A stretch of 64,000 nucleotides of DNA from Microvirga pudoricolor. GTDB taxonomy: Bacteria; Pseudomonadota; Alphaproteobacteria; Rhizobiales; Beijerinckiaceae. The stretch lies in NCBI RefSeq assembly GCF_016892705.1, contig NZ_JAFEMB010000007.1, forward strand, positions 62,001 through 126,000, written 5' to 3'. Of this stretch, positions 19,047-27,923 are shown piece after piece. The notes below the pieces were generated by a model. The model was given only the letters and a program-made list of their open reading frames with translations. It was not told where the DNA came from and ran no database searches. A program made the position numbers and the translations under genes. Position 1 is the stretch's first letter. Each line of letters begins with the position of its first letter.

Positions 19047-19491
19047 GAGTTGATCCGCGACGCTCGCCGTCTGGAGAGGGGGAGGGGGTGCCGGCCGGGG
19101 GGCGCCCCGACGTGCCTGCCGGCTTTGGCTTCGTCACGACGCGAAGGGCGCGTCGCAGGTCGTCCAAGAGGGTCTCGTAGGGAGCCGTCAGGATGTCGCG
19201 GCGTCCGATGATCACCACATCGACCGGGACGGCGGCATGATCCGGCCCGACGAGCCTGCAGACCGTCCGGAGCCGGCGCTTGATCCGGTTGCGCTCCGTG
19301 GCGTCCCCGACCCGCTTGGTGACCGTGAGGCCGAATCGAAGGCCCGGTTCGGCCGGAACAGGGTCGGTTTGGGCGCGCAAGCGGCCCTGGACCGTCATCC
19401 GCTCCGTATGAAAGCGGCGGCCAGTGGCCGCCGCGACGAAGTCATGTCGTTTCGTCAGACGGCCAACCGATCCTGCGCGCTCCTCGCGCAC
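19039..19491 (-). CDS. rnpA: ribonuclease P protein component
   Basis: RnpA is the protein subunit of RNase P, which trims the 5' ends of tRNAs. The family core is present: [14 protein letters not shown] at the N-terminus, the central [20 protein letters not shown] and RRLRTVCRL (the RNR motif), followed by [11 protein letters not shown]. The C-terminal tail of about 35 residues is Pro/Ser-rich and low in complexity. It starts at GTG 19491, 20 bases after rpmH, with a GAAGGG site upstream. Its end overlaps yidC. Confidence 0.95.
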   Translation of the reverse strand: MREERAGSVGRLTKRHDFVAAATGRRFHTERMTVQGRLRAQTDPVPAEPGLRFGLTVTKRVGDATERNRIKRRLRTVCRLVGPDHAAVPVDVVIIGRRDILTAPYETLLDDLRRALRVVTKPKPAGTSGRPPAGTPSPSPDGERRGSTHA

Positions 19492-19511
19492 CGGGCAGCC
19501 CTTCCGCCGCT

Positions 19512-19646
19512 TTACGCCGAAAGGCGCTTGCGGCCATGGGCGCGGCGAGCGGCAATGACCTTGCGGCCACCCTTGGTCTCCATGCGCGCACGGAATCCAT
19601 GGCGGCGCTTGCGCACGAGCTTGCTCGGTTGATACGTCCTCTTCAC
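19512..19646 (-). CDS. rpmH: 50S ribosomal protein L34
   Basis: L34 is a 44-residue, very basic protein of the large ribosomal subunit. The sequence (GTG-initiated) [20 protein letters not shown] continues with [20 protein letters not shown], which is the complete conserved protein. The start is GTG 19646, with a GGAGAAGAG ribosome binding site; the longer open frame upstream is not coding. It is the first gene of rpmH-rnpA-yidC. Confidence 0.98.
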   Translation of the reverse strand: MKRTYQPSKLVRKRRHGFRARMETKGGRKVIAARRAHGRKRLSA

Positions 19647-19780
19647 GGCTCTTCTCCGGTCACATGACAGGCGGCGCGGCGGATGAGCGGCGCTTCGCCC
19701 GTCTGAATGTTGGGGGCAAAACCCCGAAACTGTCTCGAAAAAACGATCAGCGCCCACGAAGAGCGCTGTCTGTCCGCGGG

Positions 19781-19809
19781 CTTATGACGGAACGAGGGCG
19801 CAAAGTCAA
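19781..19809 (-). promoter_or_regulatory. sigma-70-type promoter of rpmH
   Basis: On the reverse strand TTGACT (complement of 19804-19809) is followed after 17 bases by CATAAG (complement of 19781-19786), about 135 bases before the rpmH start. The housekeeping -35 element matches five of six positions and the spacing is ideal. Confidence 0.65.
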
Positions 19810-19945
19810 CGCCGATCAGGCTTGTCCGCGGCCGCCGGGGCTTCATCTCACGGGGGTGTGACGGCCTCGGGGCGCGGTGCTACCAAGCGCCAAGAAACCC
19901 CTTACATGAAACCCTGTACCTGAAACCTGGAACCGAGGAGGCATT

Positions 19946-20773
19946 GTGGGAGGGCATACCAATCCGCCAGACGGGGAACCCCGGACGTCCGGCCGCTGGC
20001 GCTACCTGCCGCTCGGGCTGGCCCTGCTGGCCCTCGCGGGTCTCCTGGCCTCCGGCGCGCACCGCTACCTCAGTGTGGACATGCTGGCCGCCCAGCGCGA
20101 CGGGGTCCGGGCCTTCGCCGATGCGCATCCCATTCAGGCCCTAGGGCTCTATGTAGCGGCCTATGTCCTGGCCGTCGTGCTCTCGATCCCGGCCTCCGCC
20201 GTCTTGACGGTCGTCGGAGGGTTCCTGTTCGGGTGGGCGCTGGGGCTGCTCGCGGCCCTCGTAGGAGCCACCCTCGGCGCCGCAGGGCTGTTCCTGATGG
20301 TCCGGACGTCCCTGGGTGACATCCTGCTGAGGCGGGCCGGGCCGCGCATCCAGGGACTGGCGGCGGGCTTCCGGCGCAACGCGGCCGCGTATCTGCTCTT
20401 CCTGCGCCTCACGCCCATGGTGCCGTTTTGGATGACGAACATCGCGGCCGCGCTGTTTCATGTCCGCCTGAGCACCTTCCTGCTCACCACGCCCCTGGGC
20501 ATACTCCCGGTCAGCATCGCCTTCGCGGTCACGGGGGCGGGCCTGGACGATCTCCTGATGGATCAGCAGCGGGAACGAGCGGCCTGCTTGGCCGCCGGGG
20601 GAGGCGAATGTGCCATGAGCCTCAGCTTGAAAAGCCTGTTGTCGCCGGAACTGCTGGCGGCATTTGCGGGCTTCGGCCTCTTGGCTCTGCTGCCGATTGC
20701 CGTAAAACGTTACTATGGGACAAGGGTCGAGGGGATACGGGTCGAGAGTGATGGCCGGGCGGGCGGACCGTGA
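19946..20773 (+). CDS. TVP38/TMEM64 (VTT domain) membrane protein
   Basis: A 275-residue membrane protein of the TVP38/TMEM64/DedA-like group (SNARE-associated or VTT domain). It has an N-terminal helix at 20-40, then AYVLAVVLSIPASAVLTVVG and GGFLFGWALGLLAALVGATL in the core, the conserved FLRLTPMVPFWMTNIAAAL motif, and further helices to the C-terminus. VTT proteins are linked to lipid scrambling or flipping. It begins with a GTG preceded by GAGGAGG. The next gene, a flavoprotein, starts two bases after its stop; VTT proteins and pyridine nucleotide-disulphide oxidoreductases occur together or fused in many bacteria. Confidence 0.92.
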   Translation: MGGHTNPPDGEPRTSGRWRYLPLGLALLALAGLLASGAHRYLSVDMLAAQRDGVRAFADAHPIQALGLYVAAYVLAVVLSIPASAVLTVVGGFLFGWALGLLAALVGATLGAAGLFLMVRTSLGDILLRRAGPRIQGLAAGFRRNAAAYLLFLRLTPMVPFWMTNIAAALFHVRLSTFLLTTPLGILPVSIAFAVTGAGLDDLLMDQQRERAACLAAGGGECAMSLSLKSLLSPELLAAFAGFGLLALLPIAVKRYYGTRVEGIRVESDGRAGGP

Positions 20774-20774
20774 G

Positions 20775-22133
20775 ATGGACAGCGTGCTCACGCCGGACCT
20801 TTGCGTGATCGGCGCGAGCCCGGCCGGGCTCGCGGCTGCATCCATGGCGGGCTCCTTCGGTGTATCGGTCGTGCTGATCGAGAGAGGCGCGATGGGAGAG
20901 GGAGACACCTCCGCGGGCGACTTGGCCGCCTTGGCCCTGATGGACGCAGCCCGAAAGGGATTTCTTCCGCGCGAGGGCGAGAGGCCTTCGGGCGACGCAC
21001 TCCCGCGGGCCCGGGCCCTGGGCGTCCAGGTGGTGGCGGGCGATGCGCATTTCGTGGATCGTGCGACCGTGCGCGCAGGAGACCGTCTCATCAGGGCGCG
21101 TCATGTCATCGTGGCAACGGGATCGCACCCGGTCGTTCCGCCCATCCCGGGTTTGGCGACGGTGCCCGCCTGGACGGCCGATACGATCGGGGTCCGGGAC
21201 GGCCAGGGACATCTGATCGTGCTGGGCGACGACCCGTCTGGTCTCGCGACCGCTCAGGGCTGGCGGCGACGGGGCGCCCGCGCAACCGTTCTGGCAACCG
21301 GTTCTCGCCTGTTGCAGGCCGAGGATCCGGAGATGGCGGCCGCCGTCGAAAGGGCGCTCCGGCGCGACGGGATCGCCATTCATGTCGATGTGAGGATCGA
21401 ACGGGCCGAACCCGAGGCGCCGGACGGCCTTCGGCTGCGCGGCTTCGAGGGAGAGACGCCGCTGGCGTTGAGCGCCAGTCGCCTGCTGCTGGCGGCGGGA
21501 CGCCAGCCCGACACCGGAGGGCTTCGCCTCGACGCCGGCGGGATCGAGATCGATGGGACGGGCGCGATCCGGGTCGACCGGGGCCTGAAATCCACGAACG
21601 CCAGGGTCTATGCCGTGGGCGGCTGCACCGGGGAGGTCTCCCGGCATGGCGCGATCCAACAGGCCGGTCTCGCGGTGCGGAACGCGCTGTTCCGGTTGCC
21701 GGTGAGGATGGACCAGGCCGCGATTCCCCGGTTCGTCCCGACGGAGCCCGAACTGGCCGGCGTGGGCCTCCTGGAGGACCAGGCGAGACTCCGTCACCGG
21801 GATATCCGCATCCTGCGCTGGCCCTTCGCCGAGAACGACCGGGCTCGCATCGAGGGCGTCACGGACTGCCACGTCAAGGCCGTCACGACTCCGCGCGGGC
21901 GGATCCTGGGCTGCACCATCGTGGGCGCCCGCGCCGGCGAGCTGATTCTCCCCTGGATGCTTGCCATCGCGAAGGACCTGCGGGTGAGCGACCTCGCCGC
22001 CCTCCCGGTGCCCTATCCGACCCTGTCCGAGGCGAGCCGGCAGGCCGGGATCGAGTTCCTGAAGCCCGCGACCCAGAATCCCTGGCTGCGCCGCATGATC
22101 CACCTGACCCGCTTTTTCGGGGCGCCGCGATGA
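20775..22133 (+). CDS. FAD-dependent oxidoreductase lacking redox-active cysteines
   Basis: A 452-residue flavoprotein with the architecture of the dihydrolipoamide dehydrogenase / mercuric reductase family. It has an N-terminal FAD Rossmann motif (LCVIGASPAGLAAASMA), a second ATG box (VIVATGSHPVVPPIPG), an NAD-type Rossmann segment (IVLGDDPSGLATAQGW), the FAD site VYAVGGCTG, and a C-terminal dimerisation domain. The usual GDCxNxGCVPSKAL active-site disulphide is replaced by GDTSAGDLAALAL, with no cysteine. The C-terminal HxYPTLSE is PVPYPTLSE without His. Disulphide chemistry is therefore not expected. The start at ATG 20775 gives the family N-terminus; ATG 20751 is an alternative. It is coupled on both sides, to the VTT gene and, by ATGA overlap, to the sensor kinase. 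Confidence 0.87.
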   Translation: MDSVLTPDLCVIGASPAGLAAASMAGSFGVSVVLIERGAMGEGDTSAGDLAALALMDAARKGFLPREGERPSGDALPRARALGVQVVAGDAHFVDRATVRAGDRLIRARHVIVATGSHPVVPPIPGLATVPAWTADTIGVRDGQGHLIVLGDDPSGLATAQGWRRRGARATVLATGSRLLQAEDPEMAAAVERALRRDGIAIHVDVRIERAEPEAPDGLRLRGFEGETPLALSASRLLLAAGRQPDTGGLRLDAGGIEIDGTGAIRVDRGLKSTNARVYAVGGCTGEVSRHGAIQQAGLAVRNALFRLPVRMDQAAIPRFVPTEPELAGVGLLEDQARLRHRDIRILRWPFAENDRARIEGVTDCHVKAVTTPRGRILGCTIVGARAGELILPWMLAIAKDLRVSDLAALPVPYPTLSEASRQAGIEFLKPATQNPWLRRMIHLTRFFGAPR

Positions 22134-23569
22134 AGGCGAACGCGCCCACCTTCCTGCGCCGGGTCGCGGGCACCACGGGCCTGTCGGGCCGCCTGCTGGT
22201 GCTCACCGTGCTGTTCGTGATGGTGGCCGAGGTTTTGATCTATCTGCCGTCGGTGGCGAGCTTCCGCTACAATTGGCTTAACGACCGCCTCGCGGCCGCC
22301 CGGGTGGCCGCCCTGGTTCTGGACGCGGCGCCGGACGAGACCCTGTCCGGGGAGGTCGAGATGAGCCTGCTGGAGGGCGTCGGCGCAAAGGCCATCGCGG
22401 TGCGGGGCGGGGAGCGGCGGCGGCTTCTCGCCAGCGAGGACGTGCCGGCCGAAATCCACAAGGTGGTGGACCTGCGCCATCCCACCTGGCCCGAACTCCT
22501 GAGCGACGCGCTCGAGACGCTGCTGTCGCCCCCCGGCAACGTGATTCGCGTGGTGGGCGCGGCCGGGATGGACGTGGACCTCGTGGAGATGATCTTCGAC
22601 GAGGGGCCCCTGCGGCAGGCCATGCTCGAGTTCTCCCGCAACCTGCTGCTCCTGACCCTCATCATCTCGGGCATCACGGCAGGGCTGCTCTATTTCGCCC
22701 TGCAATGGGTGATCGTGCGGCCCGTGCGGCGCCTGTCGGGCAACATCGCGGCCTTCGCGAGCCATCCGGAGGACGCCGCGCGCGTGATCGAGCCCACCGG
22801 GCGATCCGACGAGATCGGCCTCGCCGAGGAGGCGCTGGCCCAGATGGAGACCACGTTGGCGGGGGAGCTGCGCCAGAAGCGACGCCTCGCCGAGCTGGGG
22901 CTCGCGGTGAGCAAGATCAACCACGAACTGCGCAACATGCTGACCACGGCGCAGCTCCTGACGGAGCGCCTGGACCGGGTGAACGACGAGACCGCCCAGC
23001 GGGTGGCGCCCCGGCTGGTGGCGACCCTGGACCGGGCGATCAGCTTCTGCGAGGCGACGCTCGCCTATGGGCGCGCCACGGAGCCGCTGCCGCAGCGGCG
23101 GATGATGCCCTTGCGGCCGCTCATGGAGGAGCTCGCCCACCTGACCGAGCTGTCGCCGGCGGGCGGCATCGCCTTCGAGGCCCGGGTGCCGGACGGGCTC
23201 ATGATCGACGCCGACCGGGAGCAGCTGACCCGCATTCTCGTCAACCTCGTGCGCAACGCCGTCCAGGCGCTGAGCCAGGCGGGCGCGACCGATGGGGAGC
23301 CGCGCATCATCATCACGGCCAAGCGCGAACGTCGGGAGGTGACGATCCGCGTGGAGGATAACGGGCCCGGCGTGCCCGAGCGGGTGCGGGAGGGATTGTT
23401 CGGGGTGTTCCAGAGCGCCTCGCCCACCGGCGGCACGGGTTTGGGCCTCGCCATCACGGCCGAGCTCGTCCACCTCCACGGGGGCACGATCAGCCTCGCC
23501 GACACCGTGACCGGTTCCTGCTTCTGCTTCACGATTCCCGACCGCTCCGGCCGCCGAAAAGAAGTGTGA
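22130..23569 (+). CDS. HAMP-containing sensor histidine kinase
   Basis: A 479-residue transmembrane kinase. Helix 1 is at about residues 22-44 (LLVLTVLFVMVAEVLIYL), a periplasmic loop of about 120 residues follows, and helix 2 is at about 170-192. A HAMP segment (VRPVRRLSGNIAAF) leads to the phosphoacceptor box AVSKINHELRNMLTTAQLL and a HATPase_c domain with N box LVNLVRNAVQAL, G1 VEDNGPGVP and G2 GTGLGLAI. No response regulator lies nearby. Its start overlaps the flavoprotein stop (ATGA), so the three proteins (VTT, flavoprotein, kinase) form one operon and the kinase may sense a membrane or redox signal related to them; this link is an inference. Confidence 0.9.
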   Translation: MKANAPTFLRRVAGTTGLSGRLLVLTVLFVMVAEVLIYLPSVASFRYNWLNDRLAAARVAALVLDAAPDETLSGEVEMSLLEGVGAKAIAVRGGERRRLLASEDVPAEIHKVVDLRHPTWPELLSDALETLLSPPGNVIRVVGAAGMDVDLVEMIFDEGPLRQAMLEFSRNLLLLTLIISGITAGLLYFALQWVIVRPVRRLSGNIAAFASHPEDAARVIEPTGRSDEIGLAEEALAQMETTLAGELRQKRRLAELGLAVSKINHELRNMLTTAQLLTERLDRVNDETAQRVAPRLVATLDRAISFCEATLAYGRATEPLPQRRMMPLRPLMEELAHLTELSPAGGIAFEARVPDGLMIDADREQLTRILVNLVRNAVQALSQAGATDGEPRIIITAKRERREVTIRVEDNGPGVPERVREGLFGVFQSASPTGGTGLGLAITAELVHLHGGTISLADTVTGSCFCFTIPDRSGRRKEV

Positions 23570-23664
23570 CGCTTTCGTGCAAAAAGGGGTTGCCAAGCCC
23601 CGCCCGACCGGCTACTTCACCGGCCTCCGCAGCGTTGTTCGAACCAGAACAACCACCGCGACAG

Positions 23665-23741
23665 GCGCCCGTAGCTCAGCTGGATAGAGCACCAGACTAC
23701 GAATCTGGGGGTCAGAGGTTCGAATCCTTTCGGGCGCGCCA
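23665..23741 (+). tRNA. tRNA-Arg(ACG)
   Basis: A complete 77-base tRNA with encoded CCA. The acceptor stem pairs GCGCCCG with CGGGCGC, the D arm contains AGCTCAGCTGGATAGAGC, the anticodon stem CCAGA/TCTGG encloses the loop CTACGAA with anticodon ACG, and the T arm contains GGTTCGAATCC. A34 would be edited to inosine, so it reads CGU, CGC and CGA codons. It marks the left border of the polysaccharide locus. Confidence 0.97.
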
Positions 23742-23898
23742 TTTCATCAAGCTTCCTGTTCTTCGGCGTAAGGCCGATCATGCTCGACAGATGCGGCCTG
23801 TGGTCGAAAAGCTCTGGTGTTGCAGCACTGACATATTCAAACTCTAGGTCGGTATGCTATGCCCTGCCGTGTCGTGTCCAAGGGCTGTTTTTCAGAGA

Positions 23899-25251
23899 AT
23901 GTTTTCCAGAATAAGCTATTATTCCATCGGTGTTGGTGCTCTGGCGTTAGCTTTGGCGGCGCTTTACCTGGCTACCTTCTGGCCCGGCATGGTGTCACCG
24001 GATTCGCTTCACCAGTTCATGCAGGCGAAGACTGGCCATTACGACGACTGGCATCCGCCGCTGATGGCTTTCTTGTGGTCGTTCCTGGTGTTCACTCAGC
24101 CTCCCGGCGCCGGATACCTCGTCTTTCAGGTTGTTCTCCTGTGCGGCGGACTGGCTTTGATCGCCGCAGGCCCTGTATTCGCGGGTCGAAGGCCATTTTG
24201 GCTCGTTCTGTTGGCCGGCTTGTGTCCGCCGAACTGGATGTATGCCGGCATCCTTTGGAAGGACGTTCTCCTCGCGGCCCTTTGGCTTTGTAGTGTCGGC
24301 TGCCTCGTCTGCGCGAAGTATGCGCAGTTTCAAGGACGGATCGGAAGGGTCTACTGGAGCTTGGTTATCGCCGCCGCGATGTTCGGGATCTTGGGATGCA
24401 TGACACGCCTCAACGCCATTCCGGCCTTCGCCCCTTTGGCTTTCATCATGCCGATCTCTCGGTCCTTGCGGGCTCGGGTCGGCGCGGTGCTCCTGGTCGG
24501 AGCCCTGAGCTTTCTGGGATCAATCACGCTTGACCGCGCCTTGGACGTGAAAAAGTCCCATACGAGCAGCGCCCTTTATATTTTCGACCTGGGAGGCATC
24601 ACATCCTTTTCGAAGACGGTTACCCTCCCTGGAGAATGGACACCCGAGGAGCAGGAGAAGCTGATTAAGAGTTGCTACTTTCCCCAAGGTGTTAATCATT
24701 ACATTTGGGGTGTTTGCAAATTCGTCAACGATCGTATTCTCGAACGACAACTTTGGGGCTCTAAGGAGCTGCAGCAGCAGTGGTTCTCCACAATTCTCGA
24801 CAAGCCGCTGGATTACGTGAAACATAGGCTGCGGCACTTTCATGTATTCTTGCAGGCTCCATGGGGATACCGCGTTGAAGAGACAGTCAAGAACGATCTT
24901 GGCTTCACGTTTGAGCCCAGCGGGGTCTTCCGGAGCCTCATTCAGACCCTGGAATTCGGCGATCGAGTCAAGCTGTTCCATCCTCAGTCATGGACGATCG
25001 CCGGCTTGGCCATCCTGATTTTGCTGTTCTTCATACCGAAGCGTCCGGCCACGGGTGTCATTCAGGCCGGAACCGCCTGCGCCTTGCTGTATGTATTATC
25101 ATTCTTGTTTGGAGGAGTCGCCAGCGACTTCCGGTACATGTACTGGCCGATCTTCATGATATCCATCGCAGCACTGTACACGATTCAGGTGGTTGCGGAA
25201 TTCTGCTTAGGCGAACTGAAAAGAACCTTCAGGAGCCGTGCCGCCACCTAA
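23899..25251 (+). CDS. multi-pass membrane protein, GT-C glycosyltransferase-like
   Basis: A 450-residue integral membrane protein with about ten helices. The first loop after helix 1 contains the acidic SPDSLHQFMQAKTGHYDDWH, followed by PPLMAFLW. This resembles the first extracytoplasmic loop of GT-C-type, lipid-sugar-dependent glycosyltransferases such as DUF6020 and GtrII-like proteins. A soluble segment of about 150 residues (around 215-365) lies between the helix bundles, as in that class. Assignment to an exact family is not secure. ATG 23899 is preferred, as the membrane helix then starts at residue 7. It stands alone on the forward strand, convergent with the GT2 gene, next to GtrA-type genes that work with such transferases. 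Confidence 0.7.
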   Translation: MFSRISYYSIGVGALALALAALYLATFWPGMVSPDSLHQFMQAKTGHYDDWHPPLMAFLWSFLVFTQPPGAGYLVFQVVLLCGGLALIAAGPVFAGRRPFWLVLLAGLCPPNWMYAGILWKDVLLAALWLCSVGCLVCAKYAQFQGRIGRVYWSLVIAAAMFGILGCMTRLNAIPAFAPLAFIMPISRSLRARVGAVLLVGALSFLGSITLDRALDVKKSHTSSALYIFDLGGITSFSKTVTLPGEWTPEEQEKLIKSCYFPQGVNHYIWGVCKFVNDRILERQLWGSKELQQQWFSTILDKPLDYVKHRLRHFHVFLQAPWGYRVEETVKNDLGFTFEPSGVFRSLIQTLEFGDRVKLFHPQSWTIAGLAILILLFFIPKRPATGVIQAGTACALLYVLSFLFGGVASDFRYMYWPIFMISIAALYTIQVVAEFCLGELKRTFRSRAAT

Positions 25252-25308
25252 CTTGTCGTTTCGTGTCCTGGCCGCGCAACCTGCGCCGCCACCGTATCGA
25301 CCGTTTTG

Positions 25309-26277
25309 TCACTGGGTTTGACTTGTAACCCGCAGATAGGCGAAGCGCCTTGCCTCCCTGCGACCCAGTGCGACCGAGTCCAATACGATCCCACAACTGA
25401 GAGACAAGAATGACAAGAGCGCGAGGCCGGTTGCCAGGATCGCAGTCGGAAATCTCGGCACCAAGCCAGTCTCAAGCCAAGTGAAGAAAACAGGCGCAGC
25501 GAATGCGACGGCGAGGACCAGAAGCAAAGTGCTCACCAGACTGAAGAAAGCCAACGGTCTCTCGTCTTTGATCAGCCGCACGATCATCCTGAGAATGCGG
25601 ATCCCGTCGCGGTAGGTCGACAGCTTACTGAAGGATCCAGGCGGGCGAGCTCCGTAGGGCGTATCGATCTCGGCAATGGGCATGCGCAGCTCAAGCGCAT
25701 GGACCGTTAGTTCCGTTTCCGTCTCGAAACCATGGGCCATCGCCGGGAAGGACTTCACGAACCTGCGGGACAGGACCCGATATCCTGAAAGCATATCCGT
25801 GATTTGGCGGCCGAAGACGGATGCAACGAGACCCGTCAGCACGCGATTTCCGAAACGATGCCCACGACGATATGCTTCCCGTTCGTCAGAGATGCGATTG
25901 CCGGTCACCATATCCAACCCGTCGTCGACAAGCCTTTGCACCATGGCAGGCGCGCTCGCGGCATGGTACGTCGCGTCCCCATCGACCAATATATAGACGT
26001 CGGCATCAACGTCGGCGAACATTCGTCTGACGACAGATCCCTTGCCCTGTATGAGTTCTCGCCTAACGTGAGCCCCATGGTCCCGAGCAACCACGATAGT
26101 ATTGTCGGACGAGTTGTTGTCGTAGACATAAATATCGGCGTTTGGTAGCGCAACTTTGAAGTCTCGGATAACAGCGCCAACGGACTTTTCTTCATTATAA
26201 CAAGGAACAAGAACTGCAATTCTTGGCGCATTCAAGTTTTCGAGCGTATCCTCAGATACTTTAATTTGAGTAGTCAC
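25309..26277 (-). CDS. GT2 glycosyltransferase, polyprenyl-phosphate sugar synthase type
   Basis: A 322-residue protein with a GT2 domain: IAVLVPCYNEEKSVGAVIRD, YDNNSSDNT, the DxD-like VDGDATY, and SGYRVLSRRFVKSFP, as in dolichyl-phosphate mannose synthase and GtrB-like enzymes. Two C-terminal membrane helices follow (about residues 240-260 and 280-305). Such enzymes attach a sugar to undecaprenyl phosphate on the inner face. With the GtrA-type flippase gene next to it (26478) and the GT-C-like protein at 23899, the three components of a GtrABC-type sugar-modification system may be present. Start at GTG 26277 is chosen, with GGGAAG eight bases before it; longer in-frame starts at 26358 and 26439 exist. 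Confidence 0.88.
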   Translation of the reverse strand: MTTQIKVSEDTLENLNAPRIAVLVPCYNEEKSVGAVIRDFKVALPNADIYVYDNNSSDNTIVVARDHGAHVRRELIQGKGSVVRRMFADVDADVYILVDGDATYHAASAPAMVQRLVDDGLDMVTGNRISDEREAYRRGHRFGNRVLTGLVASVFGRQITDMLSGYRVLSRRFVKSFPAMAHGFETETELTVHALELRMPIAEIDTPYGARPPGSFSKLSTYRDGIRILRMIVRLIKDERPLAFFSLVSTLLLVLAVAFAAPVFFTWLETGLVPRFPTAILATGLALLSFLSLSCGIVLDSVALGRREARRFAYLRVTSQTQ

Positions 26278-26477
26278 AACGAAAGCTTCCCGGGAAAATT
26301 CAATCGAGCTGTCTGGCGACCAAACTGAGGAGAGACAGGGTGACAGTTCGTCTATCATTCTTCCTATGAGACCGCCACCCCGGCGCCGACGATCGCTACG
26401 GGGCTGCGAACTGAGGTTTGGCAACGGCCAGGCCGTCAAGGTCCAACGTCGAAGTGTGTGTTGCAGTCACATCTCGT

Positions 26478-26861
26478 CTACTCGGCGAAGGTCCACACTT
26501 TGTGAAGTACGAAACCCCAGACCATGACGATTCCCGTCGTGACAACTTGAGCCAGCAAGTATGGAAGAAGCAAATATTCTAAGAAAATATTCATAAAGAC
26601 CCATGTCAGGATGAATCCAACGAGACAAACCGTCATAAATCTCCAGGTTGCCTCCTTATGCGGTCGAGAGCTCTTATAGGTATGACGTCGATTGAGATAA
26701 TAGGAAAGAATACTGGCACAGGTGTAGCCAGCGAGTGCCGCGATCAAGGGATCTTGGCCGGCAAACTGCACCAGCGATATCAGCACCGCGAAATGGAGGA
26801 GGGCTGACAGGAGGCCCACATTGAAGAAGCTGAGAAACTGGCGTGCTAGGGCTTGTCGCAA
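26478..26861 (-). CDS. GtrA-like flippase
   Basis: A 127-residue protein with four membrane helices of the GtrA family: FLSFFNVGLLSALLHFAVLI at the N-terminus, then the conserved LSYYLNRRHTYKS loop and a final helix ending VLHKVWTFAE. GtrA proteins are thought to flip undecaprenyl-phosphate-linked sugars. It begins at TTG 26861 behind a GAGGCAGG site. It lies 200 bases upstream of the polyprenyl-phosphate sugar synthase gene on the same strand, its usual partner. Confidence 0.9.
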   Translation of the reverse strand: MRQALARQFLSFFNVGLLSALLHFAVLISLVQFAGQDPLIAALAGYTCASILSYYLNRRHTYKSSRPHKEATWRFMTVCLVGFILTWVFMNIFLEYLLLPYLLAQVVTTGIVMVWGFVLHKVWTFAE

Positions 26862-26989
26862 TTGCCTGCCTCGGAACCGTTCATAACGAGCTTCGGACTA
26901 TCCTGCCGCGCGTCAAGCACCGCCCACGTGTTCCATTCGATGAGCTCGCCCGTGAAACTCAGCCCACGAAGAGCGAGGTTTCGAAGGGG

Positions 26990-27667
26990 CTACTCCAGGA
27001 CGAGATAGAGATTGGAGCTGACCGGGCCGAGAGGAATGCCTGTGAACCCGATTTTGGCTTTCCGCCCTTCCGGGACGAGTCGCTTCAATCGTTGAGACGA
27101 CATCAGGATCAATTCTTCTTCCTGCGCCCACTTTGCCTTGCCAAGAGCTCTGCAAGCGAAATCAAACGTCCGATCAAACCAGTGAAGGAAGGGCATCCCG
27201 GTGTGGTGTTCAATCGGGAAGTAACGGTGTGGGACCGAGATGAACACTTTTTCGGCCACTCGCGAGAGCTCAGATACGAAGTGTCTCTGGTTTTGTTCCG
27301 AGCCGACATGTTCCAGGACAGCATTCGACGTGGCAATATCGAAGGCGCGGTCATTGAAGGGCAGTCGGCGATTGGGCTCGATCCGGACATAGGAAACCTC
27401 GGGAAACTCGGCCTGAAAGTCCTCCGCCTCACCGAGCCCACAGGCCGTGATCCGGCTTCGATGCGGGTAAAGCCTCTCCAGAACGTTCGCGCCATCGGTC
27501 AGGACGTCCGAAATCCCCACATCGAGAATGGATGTCGACTCGATGGGGTTGAGCTCTCGAATGAAGTCTTCATAGACCCGATCCCGAGCGGTAATCAAAA
27601 TCCGCTCGGCAAGGCTTTTTGGCTTCGCCACTTCATAGTAGCGCTCGTCAAGAACGGATTTGGGCAT
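26990..27667 (-). CDS. class I SAM-dependent methyltransferase
   Basis: A 225-residue methyltransferase-like protein. Motif I is SILDVGISDVLTDGANVL (a variant of the usual DxGxGxG with IS in place of GxG), motif II ends in VRIEPNR, and the post-motif DRAFDIATSNAVLEHVGS resembles methyltransferase 11 proteins. FISVPHRYFPIEHHTGMP is typical of methyltransferases in polysaccharide clusters. The glycine-poor motif I could weaken SAM binding. It probably modifies a sugar of the surface polysaccharide; the acceptor is unknown. Confidence 0.82.
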   Translation of the reverse strand: MPKSVLDERYYEVAKPKSLAERILITARDRVYEDFIRELNPIESTSILDVGISDVLTDGANVLERLYPHRSRITACGLGEAEDFQAEFPEVSYVRIEPNRRLPFNDRAFDIATSNAVLEHVGSEQNQRHFVSELSRVAEKVFISVPHRYFPIEHHTGMPFLHWFDRTFDFACRALGKAKWAQEEELILMSSQRLKRLVPEGRKAKIGFTGIPLGPVSSNLYLVLE

Positions 27668-27923
27668 CTGTAGAGTTCTTTTTCAAACGATATAAGAGTG
27701 TAACCAACGTGTTCGGGTTACACCAACTGCACCATCTCAAGCCGTGTTTGCAAGGGTCTCGATCTGAAAGCGCGGCAGTTCGAATGTCCAGACACTTCTC
27801 GCTCCTGATTGGCGCCCTGGTCTTTGAAGCGACTATCGCCTTCTGTTCTTGAGTTACTCGCAGGTAGGCTTGGTCAGCAGGCTGCCATGCTTGTACTGCA
27901 CGAACGTTCGTTTCAACGAACCG

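Noticed and set aside
17166..19211. 681-codon forward open frame opposite yidC and rnpA
   Set aside because: Antisense shadow; composition (His, Arg, Asp, Gln) is typical of reversed coding sequence.
20801..22129. Upstream half of a long frame ending in the sensor kinase
   Set aside because: Only the part from ATG 22130 is kinase-like; the upstream part overlaps the flavoprotein gene in another frame and is low-complexity.
22013..23596. Reverse open frame opposite the sensor kinase
   Set aside because: Shadow without motifs.
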